Part shown: positions 33,753-45,074 of the stretch, in pieces
How the letters are laid out: every line of letters begins with the position of its first letter
How positions within the stretch are numbered: the first letter of the stretch is position 1
Assembly: GCA_014529385.2 (NCBI GenBank)
Contig: CM043967.1
Coordinates: forward strand, 4,401,001 to 4,465,000
DNA: 64,000 nt
Reading direction: 5' to 3'
Origin: Adiantum capillus-veneris
Taxonomy: Eukaryota > Streptophyta > Polypodiopsida > Polypodiales > Pteridaceae
Translations under genes and position numbers: made by a program
The notes under the pieces: generated by a model
The model's database searches: none
What the model was told of the DNA's origin: nothing
Seen by the model: only the letters and a program-made list of their open reading frames with translations

Positions 33753-34858
33753 CTGTACTCGAATGTCTCGAGTGAGAAAAACCCTCTCACTTGAAATTTC
33801 AACAATTCATTTAGGATTATTTTTCCTAGTGTTCCAAGCGAGAAAACCCTCTCACTTTTAAATCCAATAATTCATTTAGAATCATTTTTATGTTAGATAA
33901 AGCTAATTTAGCAACATCCCTCTCACTTATAAACAATTGTCCTCAACTGTAGAGGTCCAATTGAACTGTCGGAGAGAAACCGAAAAGATTCCAAATCTCG
34001 CTCAATGGTGAGCTAATCCTTTTCTCAAAAGAGAACTTTAAATTAAATTAATATAAAATTCAAAAATTCAAAAATTTGATACTTTCCTTACCGGTTCATG
34101 TCCTTCCTCTAGTACCTGGAGGATATCCTTTACCAATCATTAAACTTACGAGCCATGCAAGAACTCCTCATTCGTGTCTTTCCATCAGATTGGAAGTTTC
34201 CTCATCCGAGAATCTGTTAACTCGCTTTCGTTTTCTCAACCTCGAGAAGAATAATCCTCCTAGAAATCAATCTAGGTATCTGTCCTTGCGCATAATCCTG
34301 CGCTGTTAGTCCCGAGGGTATCAAACCTCTTGTGTCCTCCCACATAGAGAATGCCCAAATCATAGATTATTAATCTCGATGTCTTTCTTTCACAAACAGA
34401 GTCTGCGATCACATTAAAGAAGGTTCTTGTTCCGGGCCGTTGCTTTGGGTAGGCCAATTGTTCTGATCTGAAGATCCCTTGTGCACGACGGCACGCCTTT
34501 CCAATCTTTTTCCCCTACAAGTGTTATTACCATCAACAATGTTTTTCCTGACGCCCATTAGTCTTCCTTGCAAAATCATCAATAACAATGCACCTTGCAA
34601 GCATCAATGACGACTTGCAAAATCTTAGGCAGATAGGATTCTAGCCATAGCATTTTTTGAATGTACATTCAAACCCGGTTCACAATAGAGCGAACCCTCT
34701 TTGATTCTCAGGGCTGTTCTCCCATATGTAGTTCTTACCATTTTGAATCGGTTGGCGAATTATACTCTTACGAACATAATAGTTCGAATTTATTCCAGCA
34801 ACGTGTAAATGCTACTTGACTTGCTCAAGGAGAAACATATACCGCAACCAAAAGTTGC

Positions 34859-36087
34859 TGTTAGGTGCAGCGGAATGAATGTTTGAACTTTGCTCAAGAT
34901 GAGTGCTCCGAACTGTGCTCAAGGTTCCTTTTGTTCTTATGGAAGGGAGAGCCTTCCGTTCTTAATGAGAGAATGCAATGGACACAAACAAAGTGAATGG
35001 ACACTGTGAATGGAAGGGCATGAGACTGAGAGATAGAGAAGAGAATACGACACCAGAGACGTTGTAAAACCCTCCTCCGAAGGCCCCACTCTCTATGGCG
35101 AGAGCGGTCTACTTATGATTGCACAAATCTCTACAATGCTTGGACTTGCCGACGATGTCGACGATGACGAGACGGCTGAAATCTGGAAATACTAAGGGCT
35201 GAAATCTGCAAATTTTTATCTGCTGAATTTTGACTTTATGTCGATGACGACATCGATGGTGACGATGCGATGACGACGCGCTGAAAACGCAGATGCTGAA
35301 ATCTGCGTTTTCCGGGCTGAAACTGTAAACCTTGCGGAAACTGACCGTGCGGCGAGGAACTGCTGCGGGAAGGTGAGATCTGCGAGGTTCGGGACTTTAT
35401 CTGCTGGTGCTAACTGCTGAAAACTGAAAACGCTGATGTTCCTTGATGTTCCATCGCGGTAAAGCTGCAAAACGCCGGGGTTGATCTGCAAACCAAAAAC
35501 GCTAGGGTTGAAATTCTGCTGTTGTCGCCGGTTGCTCTGCAAAATGCAAAACGCTAGGCTGATCTGCTGTTCTATTGCAAAAACGTTGAGGCTCTTGCTG
35601 TCTTGTGGTAGCCGAGGCTGGTCTTGATGGAAAAAACGCTAGGTCCTGCAATCTGCAAAAGGCTAGGCCTTCTGATGGGTTCTGCTGAGAAGTTGCCTGT
35701 TGAGCAAGGTGCTCCTGCTGCCTCTTCTGCCAGAAAGTGCTAGCTCTAGTTTGCTTATATACAAACTGAGTAAAATTGCCCTACCTACTTTCCAACAAAA
35801 GTCACTTAAAAATAATAAGTGAAAAATGCCAAAAATAGGTAAAATAGGCTAAATGCATTGGAAAATTCCCCTGACTGATTCTGATGGATTATGATGGGAA
35901 TGCTTATGATCATGTTGTGTGCAACCAGAGGATATGCATCTACACTAAGTGACTGGGCATGCACGGTCTACGAATAGACTCACAAAAGTGCCAGATCACT
36001 TCTAAATCTAGACTGACTGGACCGACTGAACCCTTGTCGTGCTGTAGCTTGTCCACAGACACATAGGGTTGGATGTGTCACGTGACA
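34859..36087 (-). repeat. Family-C 3' LTR (1229 bp)
   Basis: Starts TGTTAGGTGCAGCGG and ends in the palindrome-containing GTGTCACGTGACA. Rich in GCTGAAAACGC-type short repeats (35270-35680). Confidence 0.9.
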
Positions 36088-36540
36088 TCCCCTCCTTTTC
36101 AAAGTGAGGTACTGGTACCGAACTGTATAGCGTCGAGGGAGATCGCCAATAGCATCCGGAATCCTGGAAGGGACGCTTCGCCGGCCCACTCTGATGTGTG
36201 GGTCGTGCGGTACTTGGACTTCATAAAGGTCTGCAACGCTTGCTTCTTTGGGCCGCGCCGAAAGAGCCAAAATCTCATGTGGCTCCTTCAATGCTTCAAC
36301 TTCGTCGAGAGTCACGCTTCTTTCTTCTTCAAGAATCTCCGTGGCTGAAAATTCCTGAAACCATTTTCAACACCAAACCATGAACATACCCATTCCATGT
36401 AAAGTGAGTGGAAAAAATCTTGTCTTCCTCAAAGATTGTGTATGCAATGTAGATGAACCAATAGACGGAGTGCCAAACCGTTCACCACACACACGCAAAC
36501 AATGAGATCGAATCTTTCTCTTATGATCTAAAGCAATCAA

Positions 36541-36879
36541 CTATGGCAATTCACAACGGAAATGCCTATACTTGGTGCTCATACTTTTATGTGCTCTTTC
36601 GGGTACCGTGTCATGCCAAGGAAGAGACATGGAATGTGACTTCCTTGAATGCATACTTTTCAGCTTTTCATGGACAATCCGCATACATTCGTGCTCATTC
36701 ATGAGTGAAACGTGCTCAACGTACAATATGTCATGCCTAGGAAAAGGGATCACATAAAGATGCTGACTAAAATACAGGAAACGATCACGAATGAAACATT
36801 CGTACAATGCGTGCATATCAATCATGCGAACACATAATACTTCCTGTGAGGGTTCTTTTGACCTAGGCTCAAGAGCCAA
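36541..36879 (-). CDS. Hypothetical ORF of the family-C element
   Basis: A 112-codon frame with two alternating phrases containing SMS or HS followed by PWHD/PRHD (FPRHDILYVEHVSLMNEHEC, LPWHDTVPERAHKSM). No domain recognised. Lies between the PPT and the acidic ORF. May be a gag leftover or chance. Confidence 0.3.
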   Translation of the reverse strand: MALEPRSKEPSQEVLCVRMIDMHALYECFIRDRFLYFSQHLYVIPFPRHDILYVEHVSLMNEHECMRIVHEKLKSMHSRKSHSMSLPWHDTVPERAHKSMSTKYRHFRCELP

Positions 36880-36987
36880 GATCGGTTCTTCCTGAATGAT
36901 CGAATTGTCCTATCGGGGTTCTTTGGACCTCGACTCGAAAGCCAAGATCGGTTCTTTGGGATTGATCGAATCTACAACGAGGTTAGC

Positions 36988-37395
36988 TTAGCTAGAAAAA
37001 GCTTCCACTAACACATCATCCTTGTGAACAATCACATCATCTTCATGCAACTCATCATGCTTGTGAGAAATCACATCTTGATCATCATGCTCATCATTAA
37101 CATCCAAATCATTGGCATCCAAATCATCATGCTCATCATTTTTAATCAACTCATCATGCTTCTCATAATCATGCAAATCCTGTGTGTCATGCTTGGGAGA
37201 AGAAGAGATTAAGAGAGTCTCTTTTCCCCGAATCTGTTGCATCTGTGCCTGCACTTGAGAAAAGAGTCGCAACATCTCTTGCATTCTTGCTTTGTTCTCG
37301 TGATCAAATCTTGCTTGACTTTCTTTTTCTTCCAAGTCATATTGACGCTCTATGGCTGCCATTTCTTCTTCGTAGTCACAATCTATGGCTGCCAT
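36988..37395 (-). CDS. Family-C ORF with coiled coil and His/Asp-rich tail
   Basis: 135 codons. Residues 1-55 are predicted by eye to form a coiled coil (EEEMAAIERQYDLEEKESQARFDHENKARMQEM and LFSQVQAQMQQI). Residues 70-130 are a degenerate repeat of HDD/HDE/ND units (DEHDDLDANDLDVNDEHDDQ). Lying in the gag position, it may be a replaced or derived structural protein. Acidic His-rich repeats could bind metals, but that is only an inference. Confidence 0.4.
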   Translation of the reverse strand: MAAIDCDYEEEMAAIERQYDLEEKESQARFDHENKARMQEMLRLFSQVQAQMQQIRGKETLLISSSPKHDTQDLHDYEKHDELIKNDEHDDLDANDLDVNDEHDDQDVISHKHDELHEDDVIVHKDDVLVEAFSS

Positions 37396-37830
37396 TTCTT
37401 CTTCGTAGGCCTTTCTTTCTGCTTCTCTTTCTTCGCGTCATCACTTTCTTCCAGAAACTTCTGGTCCAACTCCTCCATAGGAGTTAGCGCAATCCGTGAC
37501 GTAGATGGGGAAGGGGGAGGGTCGGCCTCTTCTTCGCCTCTCATGCTCATCACCTCCAAGCGAAGTATCCATTCCGCTTCGAGTGATGACCATCCACTGA
37601 AGTCGTGGGTACTTGTGGGGTCTTGGGTTCTTAAGTTCACGAGGAACTTGGGTTCTTGCGGGTCTCGGGTTCTTGGGTTCTTGAGGGTTTGAGGTCTTGA
37701 GGTTCTTGAGGGTTTTCTTTCGCTTGCAATCTGTGTGAGAAGGATCTTCTCTTCACCCGAGTTCTGCTCTTTTCCGCGGGCGCACCTCTAGGCGGCCTTG
37801 CGCTCACACCAAGGTTTCTTTTTCCCACCT
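37383..37830 (-). CDS. Family-C N-terminal reading frames (gag position) with a coding minisatellite
   Basis: Two overlapping frames, 37383-37640 (MNLRTQDPTSTHDFSGWSS ... FLEESDDAKKEKQKERPTKKK) and 37637-37828, sit just downstream of the PBS. The DNA at about 37612-37715 is an imperfect GGGTTCTTG-type minisatellite that reads as RTQEPETRKNP repeats. FSGWSSLEAEWILRLEV resembles the start of some plant gag-like proteins; identity is uncertain. Confidence 0.35.
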
Positions 37831-38049
37831 CACGTCGATTGGCCGGTCGCTAAGTGCCCGGTCCGCTCTCAATGAGTGAAAAGAGACACAAGGGGAGGCT
37901 GGACAAGCCCTTCATTCCTGGGATTCCTGTCACTCTTCAAAAACACGATTAGGAATTGACACGCCCAAGCGAACTTGGGTTCGTGCGACCTCAACAAGCA
38001 AAATAAATTTCTGTGGTTCTTTCCTTGAGTGATACAGAACACTGCCAAA

Positions 38050-38061
38050 GCTTTGATACCA
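38050..38061 (-). promoter_or_regulatory. Family-C primer binding site, altered initiator-Met type
   Basis: Minus strand TGGTATCAAAGC, one mismatch from the TGGTATCAGAGC of the other families, one base inside the LTR. Confidence 0.75.
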
Positions 38062-38062
38062 A

Positions 38063-39293
38063 TGTTAGGTGCAGCGGAATGAATGTTTGAACTTTGCTCA
38101 AGATGAGTGCTCCGAACTGTGCTCAAGGTTCCTTTTGTTCTTATGGAAGGGAGAGCCTTCCGTTCTTAATGAGAGAATGCAATGGACACAAACAAAGTGA
38201 ATGGACACTGTGAATGGAAGGGCATGAGATTGAGAGATAGAGAAGAGAATACGACACCAGAGACGTTGTAAAACCCTCCTCCGAAGGCCCCACTCTCTAT
38301 GGTGAGAGCGATCTACTTATGATTGCACAAATCTCTACAATGCTTGGACTTGCCGACGGTGTCGACGACGACGAGACGGGCTGGAATCTGGAAATGCTAA
38401 GGGCTGAAATCTGCAAATCTTTATTTGCTGAATTCTGACTCTATGTCAATGACGACGTCGACGGTGACGATGCAACGACGACGCGTTGAAAACGCAGATG
38501 CTGAAAATCTGCGTTTTCCGGGCTGAAACTGTAAACCTTGCGAAAACTGACCATGCGGCGAGGAATTGCTGCGGGAAGGTGAGATCTGCGAGGTTCGGGA
38601 CTTTATCTGCGGGTGCTAACTTCTGAAAACTGAAAATGCTGATGTTCCTTGATGTTCCGTCACGGTAAAGCTGCAAAACGCAGGGGCTGATCTGCAAACC
38701 AAAAACGCTAGGGCTGAAATTCTGCTGTTGTCGCCGGTTGCTTTGCAAAATGCAAAACGCTAGGCTGATCTGCTGTTCTATTGCAAAAACGTTGAGGCTC
38801 TTGTTGTCTTGCTGGAGCCGAGGCTGGTCTTGATTGAAAAAACGCTAGGTCATGCAATCTGCAAAACGCTAGGCCTTCTGATAGGTTTTGCTGAGAAGTT
38901 GTCTGTTGAGCAAGGTGCTCCTGCTGCCTCTTCTGCCAGAAAGTGCTAGCTCTAGTTTGCTTATATACAAAATCAGCAAAATTGCCCTACCTACTTTCCA
39001 ACAAAAGTCACTTAAAAATAATAAGTGAAAAATGCAAGAAATAGGTAAAATAGGCTAAATGCAGTGGAAAATTCCCCTGATCGATTCTGATGGATTCTGG
39101 TGGGAATGCTTATGATCATGCTGTGTGCAACCAGAGGATATGCATCTACACTAAGTGACTGGGCATGCACGGTCTACGAATAGACTCACAAAAGTGTCAG
39201 ATCACTTCTGAATCTAGACTGACTGGACTGACTGAACCCTTGTCGTCCTGTAGCTTGTCCACGGACACATAGGGTTGGATGTGTCACGTGACA
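38063..39293 (-). repeat. Family-C 5' LTR (1231 bp)
   Basis: Pairs with 34859-36087 with only scattered substitutions. Confidence 0.9.
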
Positions 39294-39922
39294 GTTGCTC
39301 TGTAATGGTAAAAGCACATAGCGTTCCTACTCAATGATCAACGACCATCAGAAAACCTCTTCTCTGTAGAGAAACTCAAATTCCTTCTACCGAACACACC
39401 TCAAATAGAGATTCTTGTGTCGGAATTTGTCAATTGTCTATAAGTCTAGCCATAGACTCTCCCAATCCTTCTCTCGTATCAGGCCTTCTACTATGGCTAG
39501 GTTCTTAGTTGAAGGGATTGGTTCTTCTATTGGAGATTGGGGAGATTCATTTGAGGAGGTATGGTTACCATCTCTGTGATCCTTGCGTGCAAAAAGGCGC
39601 TCAAGAGAGTATAACAAACTCCCGTCCAGTTTCTGAAAAGGAAGTTGGTTCATCTCATTCCTTTCAGCAGAAAAAAAAATCCTACTGGTAGATGACCCAC
39701 TTTGGCATAGGTCTGCATCTTCGTGTGTTATCCATGTACCCAAAGGTGTACATAATTCTTAAACCGTGTGAGTTTTGGTGAACTTGGAAAATAATCTTCC
39801 CTACGTAAGATCCTTAGAGCGAAGACACTCAACTTGACGATCCCTTGGCTCGATCTTAGAGCAAAACCCGCTCATCAAATAAACTAGGATTTTGATCATT
39901 GGATTCCTCGATCACAGTCCGT

Positions 39923-40675
39923 TGTCACGATTGTAGTGTTACATCTACTCCTAGTTGCAGACATGCGAAGTGCCATGTCAAGAAGGATCCCTATGCTTAG
40001 ATGGTCACACCCCTTCGCTCTACGGGTGCGACTCTTCGCCCAATGGTTGCAACTCTTCGCCGAAAGGATGTTGTAGTGTTACATCTACTCCTAGTTGCAG
40101 ACATGCGAAGTGCCATGTCAAGAAGGATCCCTATGCTTAGATGGTCACACCCCTTCGCCCAAAAGATGTGTCTCTTCGCCAAAAGCCACACTCCTTCGAC
40201 GACTGATCACACCCCTTCGCTCTACGGGTGCGACTCTTCGCCCAATGGTTGCAACTCTTCGCCGAAAGGATGTGTCTTTACGTCTAAAGTCGTGTCTTTT
40301 CACCAGGAGACGTGTCTTTTCAATGGTTTTCATTTGTATCTCTACGTCTCTTATATAAAGAGCCTATTGTACTCAGTTTCAAGCAGTCATCAATCAAACA
40401 CAGAGTCTTCTGAGCATAGTTACTCGGAACGGGAAATCGGAACGAGGAACGGCAACATGCATGAAATGCCATTCCTTGTTTTGGATCCTCACGTTTGAAA
40501 CACGGAACAGGGATCCGGAACGGTAAATTGGGATGGGAACGAGGAACGGGCACCTGAAAATGGCCATTCCTTGTTACTATGCTTCTGAGTCTTGTTTCTG
40601 AGTTCAGTTCAAGTTTCTTAAGTCTTAATCACGAGTTTAAGTACTTAATTAAGGATTAGCACCAGAATCCTTACA
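39923..40675 (+). repeat. Element D 5' LTR, enlarged by a 140-bp duplication and a MITE
   Basis: The block starting TGTAGTGTTACATCTACTCC occurs at 39932 and again at 40072. The MITE with its TSD adds 175 bp. Removing both gives about 440 bp, equal to the 3' LTR. It contains repeated CTTCGCC-like units spaced about 20 bp apart. Confidence 0.87.
40415..40581. mobile_element. hAT-type MITE (167 bp)
   Basis: Flanked by an exact 8-bp duplication cttctgag (40407-40414 and 40582-40589). Ends CATAGTTAC and GTTACTATG are short imperfect inverted repeats, and the inside has repeated CGGAACG motifs and no ORF. The other LTR (41673-41680) has the same site once and empty, which proves insertion. An 8-bp TSD is the hAT hallmark. 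Confidence 0.87.
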
Positions 40676-40676
40676 A

Positions 40677-40688
40677 TGGTATCAGAGC
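40677..40688 (+). promoter_or_regulatory. Element D primer binding site
   Basis: TGGTATCAGAGC, one base after the 5' LTR. Confidence 0.9.
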
Positions 40689-41327
40689 AAAATTTTTTCC
40701 CGGGACCCGAAGGTTGTGAGCCTCTCACCCTTGCCGCTACACTCTACCCTCTCCCGGAGTTACATGGAAGCAGAAGAAAGGTAGTGCACACACGCATACG
40801 CATATGAGGATCTCAATAACACATATCAACGATAGATGCGCAAATGTGTGTGTGGCGTGCCGGTGAGTATGCCGAGATTCCGTGTTGGTAGCCCTTCGTG
40901 TACCACTTCATTGGGTTGTACCCTTTCGTGCATGGTCCGCACCCCTTCACGTGAATGGTCGACAATTCAGCCATGCAAGTACCCCTTACTGTTCCAGATA
41001 AACCAATGGAATACCTTACAGATTTTCAACCAGTGGTCATCACTCAACAGAAAACTCAAGTCAGTTTACCAATAATTACACTCGAAGCAGATACAGACTC
41101 AACTTTTCTTGGACAAAGCTCGAAGTTACAAATGACTTAGGCAAAGGCACTTATCAAGTTGCAGATATGATCATTTTACAATTTGGAAAATTAGTCATGG
41201 TTAGTAAGAGTGCCATGACATGGGACTTAACAGAAAGAGCTTTGGATGTAGAAGCACTACAACAATACATTTCCTTCTTTTCGAAGTTTCTTCAACTACC
41301 CTTGGTTTTATTCAAAGAGGGAGGGAA

Positions 41328-41767
41328 TGTCACAATTGTGACTATGTTGCAGTGTTACATCTACTCCTAGTTGCAGATACGCGAAGTGCCATGCCAAGGA
41401 GGACCCCTACGCTTGGATGGTCACACCCCTTCGCCCAAAAGGCGTGTCTCTTCGCCAAAAGCCACACTCCTTCGACGACTGGTCACACCCCTTCGCTCTA
41501 TGGGTGCGACTCTTCGCCCAATGGTTGCAGCTCTTCGCGGAAAGGATGTGTCTTTACGTCTAAAGTCATGTCTCTTCACCAGGAGACATGTCTTTTCATT
41601 TCTGTCTCTTCGTCTCCTATATAAGGAGCCTATTGTACTCGGTTTCAAGCAGTCATCAATCAAACACAGAGTCTTCTGAGTCTTGTTTCTGAGTTCAGTT
41701 CAAGTTTCTTAAGTCTTAATCATGAGATTAAGTACTTAATTAAGGATTAGCACCTATAATCCTTACA
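41328..41767 (+). repeat. Element D 3' LTR (440 bp)
   Basis: Pairs with 39923-40675. Holds the empty MITE target at 41673-41680. Confidence 0.9.
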
Positions 41768-42467
41768 CTCGTAGTCGTCGCTTGTTCCTTCCCTCATAAA
41801 GAGAGTGTTCGTTCACTTGTGCGAAAAGCACTACCATGTCTTCCCTTACCGGGTAGGGGGTGTCGGTTCATAAGGTACTCAAGCTTAGTGAAAGCTTTTT
41901 CTTTTTTTGCTTGAAAGCTCAGAATGGTTCCTTCATAATTTCCTACCCGCAGAAGCAGGTAATCTGTTCGAGAATTATCGGATACCAGATCAATCATGGA
42001 CCTTTCGGATGGTTAAGCAGAGCAATTCATTGTATAAAACAATGTTCTGACTCAACCCTACTCTCATAAACACTCGAGAGTGATTGTTTTGGTTAGACAC
42101 GTGCATATCTCGTGCATAAAAGCAATACGCAGTTTTCAAATCCCATAAAGATTTAACTTTGATCAAAGACCTGCCCTCTCACTTAAAGTTCGAGTGTCTT
42201 TTGTTCAAAATCTCAGGAGTTAGATTGAATTCCCTTACTCCAAACTGTCTCCGGATAGCAAGGTATCCTTCGAGGAGAGGTAACAAAAATTCATTGTTTC
42301 TGTGTTCAATGGTTCCCGTCCTACTTCAGGGATTAGATTCTATGTACACTGAGGTGTACACTTTTAGCGTGTATTGCTGACTCCACCATCTGTTGCAAAG
42401 TATCTTGCAGATGCGTCTACAAAATTTGGGGAAAAGTCCCTCGTTGAATTTGTTCTTCTTTCCTTCC

Positions 42468-42830
42468 TCAGAGAGGATCAAGAGTGGAGCTATCTTTGCA
42501 AGAGTAAACCACTACTTGCTTTGACTCGCTTGTGTTCCTATTGGGCAAACCGATCCCAATCTTCTTGGATGCCTTCCTCAAAGCGTAGAGGGAAAAAAAT
42601 TTGTCGGAAAATTCAGCCTTGGATTGAATCCAAGTCTTGTTGTAAGTTCCTTGCAGAGCTTTGGTATACCACCAAGTACTTGCAATCCCCTTGAGGAGTT
42701 TGGTCACATGCCTCACCTTCGACGCTTCTGAGAAATTGCCATTTGCAAAGGCAACTTCAAACTGTCGAATTAAAGTGGTAGCTTTAGGGACATCTTCCCT
42801 TCCGTCAAAAGTATCAAACTTGACCGGAGT
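42468..42830 (-). pseudogene. LARD-2 gag-like remnant
   Basis: MRHVTKLLKGIASTWWYTKALQGTYNKTWIQ on the minus strand, the same remnant as in LARD-1, preceded by the VKFDTFDGREDVPKA-type reading near 42790-42830. Confidence 0.6.
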
Positions 42831-43140
42831 TCCCGAAAAGACGGGTTTTCTTGGCTATGGTTCTTGATTGATGTTCTTGGATATTTTCTAGGTTCCAAAT
42901 TATCTTCAGCATTTCGCTCCTCGGATTCTCTAGGTTCTTGAGCGTCATGCTCTTGTCGCCTTCTCGGAGAATCCCAAGTCTTGTGTCGACTTCTTGTAGA
43001 GAGAAAAATTTTCCCAACTCTGCAAGCTTTTCCTTGGAGGACTTGGGGTTCCGCCTGGTTACTTCTCTCTTGGCTTGTCATGGCTTCTTCCCATATCTTC
43101 CCTGAGTCGTCCTCCTTTACAGAGAAAGAGAGGAGACCAT

Positions 43141-43152
43141 GCTCTGATACCA
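43141..43152 (-). promoter_or_regulatory. LARD-2 primer binding site, initiator-Met tRNA
   Basis: Minus strand TGGTATCAGAGC next to the right LTR. Confidence 0.92.
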
Positions 43153-43153
43153 T

Positions 43154-45069
43154 TGTCACAAAAGGGAGCGCATAACAATACAAAATACATTCGGATAAAT
43201 AGGGTTTATCACTTATTAGTGAAGCAAGAGGATATATAGAGAAATAGATAGAGAGAGATAGAGAGTGAGAAGATCGACACAGTTTTGGGGACTAGAAGAT
43301 GGGCCGGTCCCCCCCCCGTAATAGTATCTTTCTTATTGAGGAGAAGTCTATACAAGCACTTGAACCGAACGTATTACCACGTTCGTTCTAGAATAAGATT
43401 TGATGGTTCTCGGAAACCTTGGATTCCTATTCCTGGGCAAAGCCCTATTCCAAGGAACTTCCGCTCCTTATTCCAAATCCTCAAGAATCAAGGTTCTCGC
43501 CTCTGGATCTCACCTTCCAGACTCAGGGCATGGTATCCCTGCACTCTTTTTCCGACTCGGTTTCCAGAGTCCTCTTCCTGCAGAACAACTCTGCTTTCAT
43601 GGACATAGAGTCCTTACTTGAGAATCTGAACTTCCGGATCCCCAACTCGAGAGTCTACCACTCTCGGATCCGTGGATCTACGTCCCAAACTCGGGTACAA
43701 AACACTTGGGGTGATCTGGCTCTAATTCCTCAGAGCGCTCTCTCTCACTAAGAGGAAGTCCACCTGAAACAAATACTTAGAGATCATAACATGAAAATCG
43801 TTACCTTCAAAGCCTCGACGCTCGAAAGGCAACTCGGTCCTCGAAAAGCAATTCCCCGGAAGAGATCTCTACATAGAAAATCCTCTCTTCCAATCCTACA
43901 CACAAAAGAGGTGTGTTCTCGGGTTCCTTCTCTTAAATCAGCCCCATCTACGACGTTTATGGGCTGAAAACAGAGAAAAACAGCAGCATGTCGCGATGGA
44001 AACACGCTCCGTAGGCACTTCTTCGTGAGGGAACTCGCCCACTGGGTCCGGGCGACATCTGGCACACTTGGGGCAGCCATGGGCATCACCGGCAACGTCT
44101 TCTTTGCGGCTGAAATCTGTAGCAGCATCTCCTCCTTGCGAAAACTGGTATTCTCTCTGGGAGAGGGCGTGTGATGCTTTTATAGCTCCTTGGCCACGAC
44201 AAAGATAGCAGAGCACTGGTTGCACGCGTAGAGATCGCGGTTTTTTTTTTTTTTTTTTTTTTTTTGTGGGCGTTGTTTTGCAAGAAAAAAAAAGAGAAAA
44301 ATCGCTGGCTCGCGGCCGGTCACCTTTAAAAATGGTTTGAATTTGTCCAAAAACTCAATAAAACCTTATAAATTAAAAACAATGCTTTCACAGCACTTCG
44401 CAGGCGTCCCTGGATGCAATCACATGCACAATTGCAATGCAGACATAGACTTCCTCGCGGGAAAGCATTTGCTTTCCGGAGAAGCAATCCCGCTTTCTCA
44501 AAAAGCATCTGTTTTTCCTCAAAGTATCCTTTGAACACATCTTCATTCAAGTGCTTGCTTTTCCTCGTGCACAATTCCAACACAGTTCGGAATTTCCTCC
44601 TGACTATGGATATTCCCTTTCCGATGCACCTGTCACCCAGCTTGTGACGCATCAGGAATACCCATCATCTAGTCCTTTCCTACCAAACTTACGGTACAAT
44701 CTTCTTGGTGATGCCCGATGTGACCCTCCCTATGACGCATCAAAGATGTCCGTTCCCGGATGGTCGGATACTTCTTCCCAATGCTCCCTGTCACCCATCC
44801 GATGTGACGCATCAAAACTTAAAAGTACCCGTTCTTGGTGGCCTTACAGATATTCCCTTTCACAGTGCTCCCGTCATTACTCTGAATGACACACTAGGAA
44901 TACTCTGTACATGGATGTCTCGAGTGAGAAAAAACCCTCTCACTTAAAATTTCAACAATTCATTTATAATTATTTTTCCTAGTGTTCCAAGCGAGAAAAC
45001 CCTCTCACTTATAAATCCAATAATTCATTTAGAATCATTTTTATGTCAGATAAAGCCAATTTAGTAACA
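43154..45069 (-). repeat. LARD-2 5' LTR (1916 bp)
   Basis: Reverse-oriented match to the LARD-1 LTRs, with TATA box at 44177-44184 (minus) and a T22 run near 44240. Confidence 0.9.
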
Positions 45070-45074
45070 GCGGG

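Larger units (their letters stand above)
30204..33916 (-). repeat. LARD-2 3' LTR, enlarged by a solo LTR and a 452-bp duplication
   Basis: Starts TGTCACAAATGGGAGCG and ends TTAGCAACA. After removing the solo LTR and one copy of the 452-bp repeat (32849-33300 and 33301-33752) the length is about 1.96 kb, as in the other LARD LTRs. TATA box at 32552-32559 (minus). Confidence 0.87.
34859..39293 (-). mobile_element. Family-C LTR element, non-autonomous (4.4 kb)
   Basis: LTRs 34859-36087 and 38063-39293 are nearly identical, so the insertion is young. TSD gttgc at 34854-34858 and 39294-39298. The 2-kb interior has a PBS-like site (38050-38061), a PPT (36088-36099, minus AAAAGGAGGGGA) and three short minus-strand ORFs, but no pol motif. 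36100-36540 carries no ORF I can support. It must depend on enzymes from another element. Confidence 0.88.
39923..41767 (+). mobile_element. TRIM-like LTR element D (1.85 kb)
   Basis: LTRs 39923-40675 and 41328-41767 start TGTCACRATTGT and end AATCCTTACA. PBS TGGTATCAGAGC at 40677-40688 and PPT AAAGAGGGAGGGAA at 41314-41327 set the plus orientation. The interior is only 652 bp, with no gag or pol; the longest frame (40955-41140) has no domain. Flanks tccgt and ctcgt are imperfect TSDs around a site that reads gccgt in LARD-1. Interior and total size fit a TRIM or small non-autonomous element. Confidence 0.85.
30204..45069 (-). mobile_element. LARD-2, second copy of the large non-coding LTR element, carrying three nested insertions
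   Basis: Left LTR 30204-33916, interior 33917-43153, right LTR 43154-45069. PBS (43141-43152) and PPT (33917-33928) both read on the minus strand. Nested inside are a solo family-C LTR (30239-31530), a whole family-C element (34859-39293) and the TRIM-like element D (39923-41767). The remaining interior sequence matches LARD-1 13025-15740 in reverse and again has only a gag remnant (42468-42830). Confidence 0.88.

Noticed and set aside
39932-40300. CRISPR-like array in the CTTCGCC repeats
   Set aside because: Repeat units are short and imperfect, spacers are not unique, and the sequence lies within a plant LTR.
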